A stretch of 64,000 nucleotides of DNA. It comes from Dryas octopetala. Its lineage: Eukaryota > Streptophyta > Magnoliopsida > Rosales > Rosaceae. The stretch spans positions 19,447,861 through 19,511,860 of the forward strand of contig OY992838.1 in the NCBI GenBank assembly GCA_963921425.1, in the 5' to 3' direction. Each line of letters opens with the position of its first letter. The stretch's first letter is position 1. A program made the position numbers and the translations under genes. Of this stretch, positions 35,864 to 49,690 are shown in pieces. The notes under the pieces were generated by a model. It did no database searches, had not been told where the DNA came from, and worked only from the letters and a program-made list of their open reading frames with translations.

Positions 35864-38403
35864 TCAAATGCTTCTTTGATACCGTGGATTTGATGAAATT
35901 ACCCCGCAACCATCTCGAAAATGTGGTTTATGTCCAATGAGATCTCCACTTCCATGAGTTGCTTGTCCCATGGGTGCTATCTGGTGTGATGTTGTATCAC
36001 AAGGATTGTTGCATATCCCAAGTTTGACAATGAATGCAACGGTGCTGCCTTTGTCAAGACCTTCACTCTCCGCCCAAATATGACCTCCCATGATATTTAC
36101 AAACCTGAGTCAATCATTTCAGAAAGTAAGTTGATGATGTAAATGAATAAACCAGAAGCACAAGTGCTGCACAACCCAACGTGATAGCTCTAGGCAAGAA
36201 GTTTTTAATTCTACCGTTTGCAAATGGCAAGTCCAAGTCCTGCACCATTGTTTATTCGATTGGATCGACTTACAGGCTGAGCAAATTTGGTGAAGATATG
36301 CGGAATATCTTGTGGGAGAATACCACGTCCAGAATCCTTAACCTGCAGCAACAGGGATGATACAACTTACTACACACATTCACAGAAGGAAAAAGGAAAA
36401 TTACTATCAGTGAGTAATAGGCAGGTTATGTGGTGGCCTTATAGCCACCTAGGATTAGATGTTGAGAGATCATTAGATCATATCACATGATTGTTGAAGT
36501 TAAAAGGACTACCCTGTAATCACAAAATTGCACTTGTCCATAACATACAACATACTAACAGATGCCTCAAACCTCAGTACACAAAATGTAATATTGTAAG
36601 AGATGGAAAACCCAATTAAACAAAAGCTAAACAAAGATAAAATGCACTAGTTATTGACCTGAACTCGTATGTAGAAGTGGCCATCAGTTGAAGCTGGATA
36701 AAATTCAGGAGGTCGCCAATCCCTTGAAGATTCTGGTTTTGCAACAGATGCTATAATTGAAATATAACCCTCCTTTGTATACTTCACAGCATTACCAGCA
36801 ACATTTAAAATAGTTTGCATAAGCACCTTCTCATCTCCAACAGCACACACAGGTAAATCTGGGGCCAGAATCAAAGTCATAGATACCTTCTTCACAGATG
36901 CAATAGGCTTTATCAAATTGATTACCTACAATTTGGAAATGCCTGCATGTAAGTGCCACAAAACCAAATTATGCAAAACCATGCATTGAAGTCCAGAATC
37001 CAGAATATTTACCTCTCTGAAAACCCCATGGAGGTTGAATGGACCAATGTCCAATTCTAGGCTGCCATCTTCAAGTCTAGAGAGATCTAGAACATCATTA
37101 ATAAGTGTTTCCAATAGGTTGCTACTCTTTAGTACTGTCTCTATCATACCCCTTTGTTCTGGAGTTAGTTCCGTCTCTAACAGAAGAGAAGATAGTGCAA
37201 TAACTGCATGCATTGGTGTCCTCATTTCATGGTTCATGACAGCAAGGAAATCATTGCGAGCATGGATTGCCATCTCTGCTTCTTGTCGAGCTAAATCTAA
37301 AGAATCGTTCTGCTCCATGAGCTGATCACGGGCTCGCATAGATTCTTCCAGAATAGCAGCATGAGAAAGAGCAACAGCTACCTGTATGAAATTTAAAATT
37401 AAATTCAGCATTATTTGACATGTTGGGAACAGTTTTTTGGTTGCATTATGACAGAAGGCAGCCAGTGTAAAGGAAACAAGTGAACAATAAAAAATACCTG
37501 ATCTGCAACAACGTCAACTAGTTCCAATTCATGGTCTCGCCACTTTCTAGTGCTATTTGTGGGTAGAATCAGAACCATGATTGCATAGCTTTTGGCAGAG
37601 TGATCAGGCCAGTCATTGATTTGGAAATTTGAAAGGTGTAACAGGGGTACCCGCAGAGCAACCACTTCAGGAGGCACATATCTCCCCACAAGTGGTCTGA
37701 TCTTGGCCAGTGGGCAGGTGTATGGTATACGCATTGCTCGAGCACTATTGAAAACTTCATTGACTATAGGAAGGTTTATTGGCACAGTAAACCCAACTTG
37801 TATTTGGTAGCTCAGAGTATGAGACAGTTGTAGATTCATACCAGTTCTGGATGGCATCCATAAGGCACATTCCTCGAGGCCTAAAGTTCTACCCAGCTCA
37901 ACAAGAGTAGTTTTCAGTATAGTGTGTCTGTCAAGTGTACTTCGAATTTCATGAGTCAGCATTCTAACATGCCTTCCTGTTTCTTCTTGAGTTAGAATAA
38001 GGCCCATCTCCCTGTCAAGCTCTTCAGCCTTGTTCTTCAGAAACAGTTCCCGAGTTCTGACACTCAATAAATCCGGAATAATGTGAACAAGCATTAACGC
38101 GGTTACACATGATACAAAAGCACAGGAAACCTTTGCAACAGTCATCACCACAGCAACAGATTTGGTGTGCATAGAGAATGTCCAGACGTTTAGGAAATGG
38201 GTTGCTCCGCAAAGAACAATGAAAGCACCAAACTGCATAAGAACCCATCTATATGGAAAGAAAGAGGATTTTTGCACAAAATATATAAGCTCCAGGGGAA
38301 TGGAGAAATACGCCAGGGCAATAAGGACATCAGAAATGTACTGGTATTTCACCAAAAGTTCATCAGGGGGCCATTGCGGGTCAACGCAATCACAGGACTC
38401 CAT
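35864..38403 (-). CDS. ERS1: Ethylene receptor ERS1 (subfamily I, no receiver domain)
   Basis: Copper-dependent ethylene receptor of the endoplasmic reticulum that represses ethylene responses through CTR1. Five coding exons: 37498-38403, 37013-37381, 36659-36925, 36215-36342 and 35864-36104; 1911 bases, 636 aa. Visible features: dimer cysteines at residues 4 and 6 ([10 protein letters not shown]), three membrane segments (about 20-120) with copper ligands Cys65 and His69 (LCGATHF), and a GAF region (about 158-307). The kinase part has the phospho-acceptor His353 in [10 protein letters not shown], an N box [10 protein letters not shown], and G boxes DSGRGI and GAGLGLAIC. The protein ends NPRYQRSI with no receiver domain, which separates ERS1 from ETR1. 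Exon 4 is read through an internal CCTGTAAGT-like donor because the unspliced frame keeps the family sequence. A 5'-leader intron lies just upstream. Confidence 0.96.
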
Positions 38404-38413
38404 TATCCAACTA

Positions 38414-38819
38414 CTGTCTTAATGAATCTGAGAACACCACAGAATATCAAAACAAATATCAAAAACATTAAACTGACATGACCCTTTAGGCTTTGGGTGA
38501 AATCCTGCATTTCACCATACATAGTGTTTTAAGTTTTCCATGGGAGCAATCAGTAATGTTTATCAAAACAAAGAGAACCTAAAGGAACTAATAATCCCTA
38601 TTTTATTTATTATTATTATTTTTTTATGAATGATCCAGACCCAAATCAACATGCTTGACATTAATCTTATAATGATCCTTAATGACTTTCCCAATGCTTA
38701 AATGATGCCAAATTTCACTCCGGTGTACAGAATGCTAATAAACGAGGCTAAATCATAAAATAAATCTGTACTCAATTCACTAACAAAAACTTAAAAAACA
38801 CAACCAAAATTATTATTAC
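38414..38819 (-). other. Intron in the ERS1 5' untranslated leader
   Basis: On the minus strand a donor CTG|GTAATA at 38819 and an acceptor GACAG at 38414 bracket a 406-bp AT-rich stretch, ten bases before the ERS1 start codon. Introns in the leader are usual for this receptor family. The non-coding first exon above it carries a short (GA) run at about 38849-38865. Confidence 0.6.
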
Positions 38820-40364
38820 CAGGATTGAGGCGTGAGGACAAAGTGGAGGGAGAGAGAGAGAGAGATGAGTTAATGTAGAGCTTTGAAAGAGTGAGGAGAG
38901 GCGCCCAATCGATTTAAGAAGGACGGTAGGAGTCTCTAAAACTGAGAAGCGTTTGATGCCATGGTGAGGAACTGAGGAAGAAGAAGAGCAACAGTAAAAA
39001 GAGGAGTAGGATGACTGGATGAGTAAAGTGGAGGGAGAACAGAAAGAAAATACGATGAAATTGGAAGCCGAAAAGAAAAAACAAACAAAGGAACAAAAAA
39101 TTATCAGGTATAACCTACATATTGCGTGATGTAATTAATTTAACGTGTAAGAATATTATTGGATGATATATTATATAATATTAATAACATTTATTTATAT
39201 TATAACACATAAATTAAATACGTAATAATGTATCAATTATACAAAATAATTTTTTTTGTAACGAACAAAAAAATGATGCATGAATTTGATCAAGAAATAC
39301 GAGGGTCTTGCTCTTACACGTGCGATGACTCATTTGGAATTTGCATTCTTTTTTTTAGAAATAAAATAAAAGCAAAAACATTTGGATATTGGCATTTTGG
39401 ACGCACCGCACGTGTGTCTTAATCCGATAATCCAATGCTCCAAATTGCTCTCTCGGGCAAGTGGGCCAATCGACTTCCCCAATTAGGAAGCACACTTTAA
39501 TGTGTGTGTGTGTTTAATGAAATTGGCTTATAATATGGATTTTCTAATTAAAAAAAGAAAAGACCCAGATTACGTATTAAAAGCCACTTTAAGGTGGTCA
39601 AGGTGGTAAATTGATATGACAAATTTTTGAAAGGATGACATTAATCAAAGGCACAAAAGAGATGCAAATGGGTAGGTAGGTCCCAGTCCTCTATCTCTAA
39701 ATAGACAAAAAAAATAGAAGAGGGGAGGAGATGCAATGTATTTGGAAGATGGCGATGTTTCACCTGCCATCTGCTCTAATAGCTATAGTATTGATTCATT
39801 GAACAAGACGCAATCACTTCATTATATGTAATTTTAAAGAAAAAAAGAATATGGAGACGCAATCACTTCATTATATGTAATTTTAAAGAAAAAAAGAATA
39901 TGGACGTGACAATTTTCAAAACTCCTTTTTGTTTGTTTTTCTCATTTTGAAAAATTAATAGGTATAATCCATATATCGATATGTGGTGTAACAAATTCAA
40001 TATGTAAAGGAGGCCTAAGGTGAAAATTTGGAATTGACTCTTTTGTATATAATTTTAGTTTTACGAAAGAAAAAATTATAAAATTTTGTAGACCGATTTC
40101 TCGTTATATATAAAACAATATCATAGTTTGTACATCCTTGAACAAAAAACAATTAAAGTTGTAGGGTCTTTATCTCTTTGGACATACAAATTTTGAACAA
40201 AAAATAATAAAAGTTTAGCGTCCTTGAACTTGTCAAACAACATACATTATCAATCATCTCCAAATGATTTACCAATGAGCTTTTTATATGTAGTCAAAAC
40301 GAGCATTTTTAAAGAGTTAGGCTTTTTATTAATGTTGGCTTTTTATTCTCTGTACGTTGCAGCT
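38820..40364. other. ERS1 leader/promoter side and AT-rich spacer
   Basis: 38820-39100 is purine-rich and probably ERS1 first exon and promoter. From 39100 to 40364 I see AT-rich DNA with no gene; the only structure noted is the tandem duplication at 39807-39903. Confidence 0.4.
39807..39903. repeat. Perfect 48-bp tandem duplication
   Basis: Two consecutive copies of a unit starting GACGCAATCACTTCATTATA and ending in AAAGAATATGGA. I see no difference between copies, so it is probably recent replication slippage. Confidence 0.85.
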
Positions 40365-40369
40365 TGTCA

Positions 40370-40796
40370 CACCCCAAAGTGGGTTTTGGCACTTTGAGCA
40401 TGTGGCAGTGCCACATTAGTCTACAACCTCAACACACTCTCATTAAAACTCAAATGAGAATATAACAAGATCAAAGATCAATGTAAGACATTTAAAATAC
40501 AACAACCAGTTGCAAATAGTGGAAATTTTTTTCATTTTTAATATTAAACAATCAGAGTAAATCTAGTAAAGCTATGCAAAAATCTCAAAGTGGGGTATGA
40601 CACTTTGAGCATGTGGCAGTGCCACATTGGTTTTCAACCTCAACACACTCTCATTAAAACTCAAATTAGAATATGACAAGATCAAGGATCAATGTAAAAC
40701 ATTTAAAATACAACAACCAGTTCCAAATAGTGAGAATTTTTTTCATTTTTAATATCAAACAATAAGAGTAAATCTAGTAAAGGAAGCTATGCAAAA
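40370..40796. repeat. ~213-bp tandem duplication at the LTR end
   Basis: Two copies begin with an AAAGTGGG-like phrase and CACTTTGAGCATGTGGCAGT, then CTCAACACACTCTCATTAAA, one at about 40370 and one at about 40582. They differ by roughly one base in fifteen to twenty. Confidence 0.85.
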
Positions 40797-41961
40797 ATGG
40801 TGAGCTTTTTGGTATTTGTAAGTAATAATCAGTTTAGAATTTAAAGAGTAGATCGACCCTTTTTTGAAAACAATCAAGTCAAGATGCTTTGATAGGTATA
40901 ATTTCATAACTTACTTTAAAATGGGGAATTCTTAATGTTCCAAAACCAAATTAATAATCAAGTAGAAAAGAAAATAGTATGTGAGCCATTATCATCCTTA
41001 AACATTTAAATCCATAGATTTCACAACTAAAAGCAATAAAATAAAAAGATTAGGGTAATAACACACTCATCCATTGTGGGATCCTCTTCTCCATCCTTCA
41101 CTGTCAGAAATCTCCACAAAGTTAATCATATTTCTTTCCTAAGAGTTTCCTACAACTTAACAAATTGTGTAGGGGTAAGCATTACCAAAGCAGCTGATCA
41201 CACACTCAACTAATCCAGTACAACTCAAGCATTTCAGTAGAGACATTCAATAGCAAGTAAGTTTCATCAAAGTCATTGGTCTTTGCCAAAATGCCTCAAG
41301 AACAGACAATTAGTTAGACAAGCATTTGGCAACCTATGTATAATTAAAGGGGTACCAAAACATATTACTTTGAGGTATAAACATACTCAATTTCAAGAAA
41401 TCATAATCATACACATATGAGCACATGTCGTTTCCCAAAGCAACATTAATTGTACACATAACTCTCGAGTTGAGCATGGAAATGTAACATACAATAATAT
41501 TTTTCATATTCAACTATGTTTAAGTTTATGAAATGCAAATGCATGTTAATTTAAATAACAATGCAATGCGTATCTTTTTTTCCATGACAAAGCATACCTG
41601 TCAAAGTTGTAAACAGTAGACTTATCCCCTAATTTGTAAATTTAATTACCTCTATTTCCGTATCCTACTAATAAGTAAGTCTAGATAGTGATATGTCCTT
41701 TCATCTAAGTAGATAAGTCTATCTACTTCTCTTCTAGCATATTCTTAACTCTCATAACTAATTCTAGATAAAAACTTGTATGCATACCTTTTAGGAAATT
41801 GAATCCAAGGATAGAGTAAGAACTGTATCCCTTCATCTCTAATTAAGAAGCCTAAACACTTAAACCACATTAGAGTAAACATTATTGATTCAATAACTAT
41901 AAATGCTAATGTAATGCTTTGGTAGTCCTCATAGAAGGGGTGGCTGCCCTCAATGAACCAA

Positions 41962-41992
<31 letters not shown>

Positions 41993-42308
41993 AAAATCAT
42001 GCTATGTAATCATGAGATAACAGTCCATATAGGTATTCAATTAAGTTCATTACACAAGTCATAAGTACATGCTTCTCAATTTAAACAAGTATATCACATT
42101 ATGAGCAAATAGGTAAGCAATCATAATTTGTGTTTATCTTAGGTTCGAATCCAAAACAGTAAGATTAATTAATACATTTTCTTTACTAGTTCGATCCTCA
42201 TTTACCTATTAAGCTAGTTCTTACTTCCTAAGAACATTCAAGTCTTAAAACAAGGTAAGAACCAAGTTTTATTAACTTTAGGGTACTTTCTAATTATGCA
42301 GGCCCTAT

Positions 42309-42868
42309 TAGTTTAATCTAGGTATCCTTACACTTTAAAACATGAACAAACCTAGTTGAAATCATTTTCTTTTCAAGACAAACCAAGGCTATTAGAAAAT
42401 CTACTCTTTAGTTTAGTTCCTACCATCAAGACATGCTGTCTAAGAAAAATATGTTTACAAATAATACCAAATAGGTTTTCGATCTATTTCATTTTAGGTA
42501 GCAAGTTACTTCCCAAACCTACTAAAACAAGTTGAAGTCATCAACATGCTATCCATGTTGATTTTCCAAATTTTTAGTGAGCAACCAAAATTTTAGTTTA
42601 ATCTAGGTATCCTTACACTTTAAAACATGAACAAACCTAGTTGAAATCATTTTCTTTTCAAGACAAACCAAGGCTATTAGAAAATCTACTCTTTAGTTTA
42701 GTTCCTACCATCAAGACATGCTGTCTAAGAAAAATATGTTTACAAATAATACCAAATAGGTTTTCTATTTCATTTTACGTAGCAAGTTACTTCCCAAACC
42801 TACCAAAACAAGTTGAAGTCATCAACATGCTATCCATGTTGATTTTCCAAATTTTTAGTGAGCAACCA
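42309..42868. repeat. ~285-bp tandem duplication, nearly identical copies
   Basis: Copy one starts at 42309 and copy two at 42594 (TAGTTTAATCTAGGTATCC). They run to GTGAGCAACCA and differ only by a 4-base gap and a few substitutions, so the event is recent relative to the surrounding element. Confidence 0.9.
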
Positions 42869-44268
42869 AGTTAAAATATCATATGGCTAGCATGTAATCG
42901 AGTAATAGATTGCAGTCCACTCTCAAATTAGCTATTTGATTCCTTAATGATCATTACAGCCAAGGAAACATATCACAATATCAAATTACTATCCAATCCG
43001 AGCCATACACAAGGAATTAAACACATTCAAACATTTAGCTATGAATTCAAGCATAAAGAAACTTAGAGTTTGAAAGGACTAGCTCCCTCTACCTCAAATG
43101 AAGCCTCTTGTCCCTGCTGCAATCCAACAAACTGAAAACCAAACCCAAAGTACAAAGGAAATTAGATTTTACACTTACAATCTCAATTTAGGGTTTTCTA
43201 GGGTTTTAATATCGTATTGGCTAAGTTAAGTGGCATTCGAGATCTCTAATCCATAAACAGTCATCCTATGACCTCATACAAGTTCTAAATTATATATTCA
43301 AACATATTTGGAAGTTTTAAAGGTATTACAAAAGCCATACCAGAAAAAAGGGCATGCTGCAAATTGAATTTTGTTCAAAAACATGGGTTTTGGCATCCCA
43401 AATTTCGATCTAGAGGTAAATGGACTCCTTCATGTTCCTAGAAAAATCCTAGGGGTGATTTGTGACTTGTGTGAACTGAAAACTTAGGCCAAAAAGCATT
43501 AAAATTGATAATGACAGTTTTATGCACAATTGGGGTTTTAAAAAGATCAAAAGAGAATTCTACAAAAATAAATTGAACAATATTTTTCACAGGCAGTTAG
43601 GAGACACATTGTCACTTATGTATAAAAAATTTCAAAGCATTTGGAGTTATGCAAGTAGGCTTTTCGAAGAGACAAAACTCACACCAAAAAACTGATTTCT
43701 GCATATTTACAGTTCATGTGGTCAAAAATGTTATCTTTGTGTATACTAAACCAAATCGAGTAAGACCAGTTGGAATAGTTTTGAAATCATCCCTACAACC
43801 TACTTTAACAATTTCAAATCAAAATTCTAAGTGTAGCAAAATTCATGCACAAAAACCTAAGGTTCCTATATTAAAAATTCTGCAAAAAGTTGTAGATTTT
43901 GATTCATCTTTCAAAAATCATTATAAATTCCTAACAGATGAGAATTTAATGATTCTTGATTCAAAAGAAAGACATACATGTCTAGTTTCACACCCTAAAA
44001 CAGTTTTACAAAAAATTTTATAGATTGATACAAAATTTGAAAACAAGGCAGCAAGCTTAGTAGGAAGGAAAATATTCAAACAAAATTTAAAACATGAAAC
44101 CCTATGGTCTTTTCGAGATGCACTTAGCCCTAGCCAAACATTCATCATCTTAAACCTAGAAACTAACATTCAAAGACTTAAAAGATGGGGTTTGAGGTTC
44201 CTTACCAAGTTTTACCTTAGAAACCAGTGGCTGCACCCTTGTTCCTCTTCTTCCTTTGAATTCTTTCA

Positions 44269-44271
<3 letters not shown>

Positions 44272-44334
<63 letters not shown>
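44272..44334. repeat. (CT)n microsatellite
   Basis: About 31 CT units inside the long LTR-like segment. On the minus strand this is a GA tract followed by an exon-like stretch ending CTAAG|GTAAAA, so it may mark the transcribed leader of the LTR. Confidence 0.9.
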
Positions 44335-44336
<2 letters not shown>

Positions 44337-46299
44337 AAACTCAGAATTAACTGTAGGAGAGTTGTATGAAAGAGGTTTGGTTCTTATAGAAGAGGTTATA
44401 GCTATTTGGAGGGAAATCTGAAGAGTCACCTCTTCAAGTCTCAGTTTTTACGTAAAAAGGAATTCAAGGCTGGTTGTCAGGGCTTTGGTTGGCTGGCCAA
44501 TCTCTTGAGGCTTTTTTAAATGAGTGATTAGCCTAATAAATTAGACTTAAGAGCCCATTATTCTATTTATGACCATTATTTGCTTAGCCCCTTTTTTTTA
44601 AAAAAATAAAAATAAAAGACATCATTGCATTTTTTTCTTCTCTTATTTCCCCTAATCCAAAATTACACTCCTCCTCCAGCCCTAGTTATGATCACTAATT
44701 CATGCTTTGGCTATCTATTTTATCTCTTACTCAAGTAACCTAGAGTTCTAACCCTTTGTGGTCTAGGTTGGTCAACATTAGGGTTTCAAAGTCAAACCTT
44801 CAACCATTTGGTATTCCTAGTTGGTAAATCTATCCCAAATCAACTAAGAGTATAGATCACATGGTTGCACATGCATATCCATGCATGTAATCCGAAATTG
44901 ATACTCAAGAAACTTAAACAAATTTATTTGGTTTCAAAATCTAAAGAGGTGTGCATTCTTATTAAACTAATCAACTTCACATTGTCAAAATACACTTGAG
45001 TATCTCCTCAATCCTGATCAAACTAAGTAATCCAACAAATAGGGGTTTGCATAGCAATTTAGGCAAGTATATAGTTATATAAGTGCAAGCATACTTATAA
45101 TTTGAAAATATTATTTTTCATACATAAACATGTTGTAAATATCATTAATTATGTGGCTGTCTATTATCATGTTTAATATTTATCTTCTGTATTATCTAGA
45201 ATAATTGTATAGATAATTAAGAGGAGTCCAATTCATTGTAAAATTGGAGACCTTAAGGGTCTATCCCAGGTCATCCAAGAGCCTATAAATAGAGGCATTA
45301 TGTGAATGAGAAAGACACTCTGATTCCTCCTCAATTCTCTCTTATGTTCTCTTTACATTTCTCTTTATTTTATAACACGTTATCAGCACGACTTGCTCTT
45401 AGTATATTTCTTTATATGTTTGGAGGTTTTCTTGAGAAATTTCATAACCACCACCCAACACATATGACGCAAGCGGCAAGCCCCTCCAATCTTTGCTATA
45501 ATGCAACGATTATATATGTTTATTGATGATTATGTTTTCCAAGTCCTACACGTTGTTTTGGGTGGTTGATCTCTTTTGTTTTTTCGACTATATATATATA
45601 CTGCATGTTTGGGTTGAGTTCTTTAGTTATGATATTAGATTGGAATTTATTTTGCAATTTTGATCTCGTTGAATTCTTTGCTATTATACTTATTTAATTT
45701 ATGATTGCTATACTACCTCTTGAGTTTGCACCTAGATCTTGTTGACTTGTTATCAATAAGTTGGAATCTACTTTGATGATACTAAAACAGAATGATGATA
45801 TATTTGAACTATATTAAACCCCAGCAATACATGGAGGTCGGCACAATACATAAAGGCGTAAGGCTGCCTGATCGAAAGCAGGGCTATTAGATTTATTATG
45901 GTTGTTTATATTATAGTCCATACTGTTTTCCCATACTTATTCAAGATTCATCTAAAATGTTTATTAATTGATTCTTGTATATCCATATCTACTGATTGTG
46001 CCTCTCATGAATTATATTGCCTATATCTAATATGCCATGATTGCTTTACATCTCTTTGTGTTTCTATCAATTAATCTTTGATTGATATTATATATTCATT
46101 GGTTCATTAATTTTGGATGAATTGGTTTTATGTACCTTATTGCCATTAATGCTTTACTGGAATATCCAAGCTTATTACCGATTGAACAATTTATTAATTT
46201 ATTTATATACATATATTCTTATATACTATTGTTCATCATAAAAGAGATGTAGATCAAATTATTTGATCCCACAAAAGAGATCGGAACATACAGTTCTTT

Positions 46300-49200
46300 G
46301 ATCCATACAAGAACCTGAAGTTCCTTGATCCATACATGAACCAAAATTCTGAACCCGAAGTTTCGGATATATCAAAGTAGATGAACCTACAATTTATGGA
46401 TCATAAAATTATGAACCAGAAGTTTCATAATTAATATGATTATAATATAATTTTCTTAGGCAATTTTAATGTCAATATTATTTTAATTATGTTTATGTTC
46501 CACTATCCATTCTATATTATTTATTCATACATAAATCAGATAAGGGCCTGAAGTTCCTTATTCTCAACATTATAAAGACTTGAAGTTCTTTGACCTTAAT
46601 TATTATAAAGGTCTGAAGTTCCTTATCATATGATCCAATTGAAACCTGAAGTTTCCCGATCCAATCAAAACCTGAAGTTTCATGATGATTGGTCAATATT
46701 GGAACCATATGCAATGAAGTACACGTTCGATGATAATGCAAATACTACATATTCGATCATTGATGTCTTGATATTGCTATACACTCGGTTTTGCTTTATA
46801 TATGATATACACAATGATTATCATATATTATATTAGGACATGAAGCTCCTTGATTTTGATTAATCATATAATTATACAAAGATATGAAGTTCTTCCATTT
46901 TTATGAGGACCCTAAGTTCTTTGGTTCTTATCATGTGATCGATCAAATCATAATCTTGAAGTGTCTTGTTTTTATTATATATAATAAAGACTCGAAGTTC
47001 TTCAATCTTTATCCAATCGTGTAACTAAATGAGAACTTGGAGTTTCTCAATCTCTATATACAAATCATGACTCGAAGTTTGTTGATTCATTTTATTGGAA
47101 CCAGAAGTTTCCATAGTCTATTTTAATGCAATATTTTACAATTTTTTCTTTAATTTAATCGCTCTGTTTATTTTCTTATTTTAATTCTTAGCGATGCATT
47201 ATTTTTATATGGACCTGTAGTCCTAAACATCAACCCTGAAGCTTCGAGTATAGACATCATTTTGAACTTGAAATTCTAATTAATGCAGCCTTAACCCTAA
47301 AGCTTTGAGCAATTTATTTTGGCCTGAAGTTCAAAATATATGAATCTTGTTAAAAACCAGAAGTTCTAACATAGTATATACATAAAGGAAATAAGGACTT
47401 GAAGTCTAAATATATATGAACTTGAAGTTCAAAGCTCGAACATTTTAGACTCGGAAGTTTTAAATTAAATTCATGTCCATGTTTTGAATCTGGAATCTGA
47501 AGTTTCAGAAGTATGCTAATGTGGATATGATGTTCATGTTATGACTTTTGAAGAGCAAATATTTAGAACCTGAAGTTCTAACTTACTCCAAATTTGAGGT
47601 TTTGGGAATACATGGGAACATATTATTAGTTGGCTATATTATTTTCTTTAAATAGAACCTGAAGTTCTAAATCTTTGATCTATACTGTATTTATGCCTCC
47701 TATCACGGAATGGAGAGATCAAACTTATAAAGAAATTGATATTCTAACGCATACAACGTGAAATTCCTTATTTCTTGGTTTTACTTAAAACTTGAGAAAT
47801 TTGAAGTTCATGAAATATAGGATCAGAACATGTAGTTCTGCATTAAAAAGTCAAATAAGAACCTGAAGTTCTTTGATTTTTTTTGTTTCTTTATCAGAAG
47901 TTGATGAAAATTAGAGATGTGATAGAACTTAATGTTATTATGATGGATTAAAATTTGTAGTTCAATGTGCATTACTTAATCAAGTCAGAACCTGAAGTTC
48001 CTTGATTTTCATGCTCTATGTTATAGAATCAAATTGAACCAGAAGTTCTTTGATCTATCATTCCCTGATTTAGAACTCAAATTTTTCATAACTCCATAAT
48101 TTTTCTTATGAACCTGAAGTTCTTGATTAAGTTTAGATTAAGCAGAAAGCCTTTATTCATATGAGCTTGTAGTTCTATACTTTAACAAGATTTAAGAACC
48201 CGAAGTTCTGCTTATATTTTGTATAGAAACTTGAAGTTTCATGGCTTTTAATGAACTTGAAAGTTTCATAGCTTCAATTTAGAACATATATGGCGTATAT
48301 GTTCATAGTTGTTCATAATTAATTTATTAATTCTTATTATAACCTGAAGTTAGATACTGAAGAATTATTTGAAACCAGAAGTTTCATATACCTACATGTG
48401 CATTGCAAACCTGATAATGTTTCGTCTTTATATAACCTGAAGTTATATAAGCATTTGAGTTTGTATAACTACTCACTCTATTGATTTTTATATATGCCCT
48501 TATGAAAATTTTCCCGCCGTTAGGGGGAGAAATGACCGTTCCTAAAGAACGGCGTGAAATAGCATAATATGCATATACTAGTCTTTTTTCATACCATTCA
48601 ATATGAGAATGATATATAAATGATAATGCAAACCTAGTGAATGCATTTATTTGGAAGCTAGATGCATATATATACAACGAAACTGCAAAGTCACATATGG
48701 AAGTTTTATATATGTCAACATGGATTGATGTCCTAACATGGTAGTCCATCAATTTGGCAGAAAATGGTTTATTGCACGCCTGAAGCGTGACAAATCTATA
48801 GGTTCCAAAGTTTAGCTCCCCAGAAGTGGAGAGTATATGAAATAGTCCACACAAGCCTAATTAATTAAATTTAAAGATCCACATTCTGTACACAAATCAT
48901 CCTAGAAGAGATGACAATCCCTGAAGAGACTATAAAAGTCCCTGAAGAGGCATGTGTACCAATTACAAAGATATATATATTTATATCTAAAGCATGCAAA
49001 TGAGAATTATGAGATCATTGATATATTGATGATTTGTTTTGTTTATAGTAGCTACTAAATATCATCATGGGCTATAATAATGTGGAACCACGTTTACTAT
49101 AAATGTCGACAAAATTAAATGATTGGCCAAAGTGGAAAGAGGCAATTCCAATAGAATTGAACATCATTATAAACGTGAATTAATGAGAACCTAAAGTTCA

Positions 49201-49690
49201 AACACCAAAGATGTTAACCCTGAAGGTTATAGAGTGTTTGAAATAAAGTGAATGAAATCACTATTTATAATGGCACAAGGTTTCTCTAAAGAAACATGAG
49301 ATTGTGGTTATATATTCTCATGTTATAGATGCAACCGCATTTTAACAAATTTGGTAAATTAAATGTGTTTATTGCATAAGGAGAAAACCTTTAGAGATTA
49401 TGAAATGCCTGAAGCATATCGCCAGAAGCGATTTCCTATAAGATATAGGACAAATTATTAAATCAAATCCCAAATTGAAAGTGCTATGAAATATTATGTG
49501 CTTGAAGCAAATCCTTGAAGGATTGAAAGAGCCTGAAGCTCAAAGTATGTACTCAACCTTAACACTATGAATATGGTCAAAATTGCCTTATTTAGTATTT
49601 TGATTAGAACCCGAATTCGGAAATTGTTGCAACATATTCAAACTTTTGAAAGAAGTTATGAATTAATTGAGGCTCCTGAAGAGCTCATAA
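46300..49690 (+). repeat. Dispersed CCTGAAGTT-type short repeat array
   Basis: More than 40 copies of a word close to GAACCTGAAGTTC occur at irregular spacing, mostly 25-90 bases, all in the same orientation, across about 3.4 kb of the copia-type interior. Variants include AACCAGAAGTTTC, GACTTGAAGTTC and ACCCTGAAGCTT. They are often followed by a short T-rich word (TTGAT, TTGATCC). The spacing does not keep a reading frame and copies are separated by unrelated AT-rich DNA, so it is neither a simple tandem repeat nor a protein repeat. Confidence 0.8.

Noticed and set aside
43649-44023. 124-codon plus-strand frame in the long LTR-like segment
   Set aside because: AT-rich with no domain; the neighbouring minus-strand frame is equally open, so chance is likely.
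48384-48854. 156-codon minus-strand frame
   Set aside because: Antisense to the degraded copia-type interior, with no domain and a coincidental open stretch.
46300-49690. CRISPR-like array
   Set aside because: The repeated word is short and degenerate, its spacing is irregular, and the setting is a plant retroelement.
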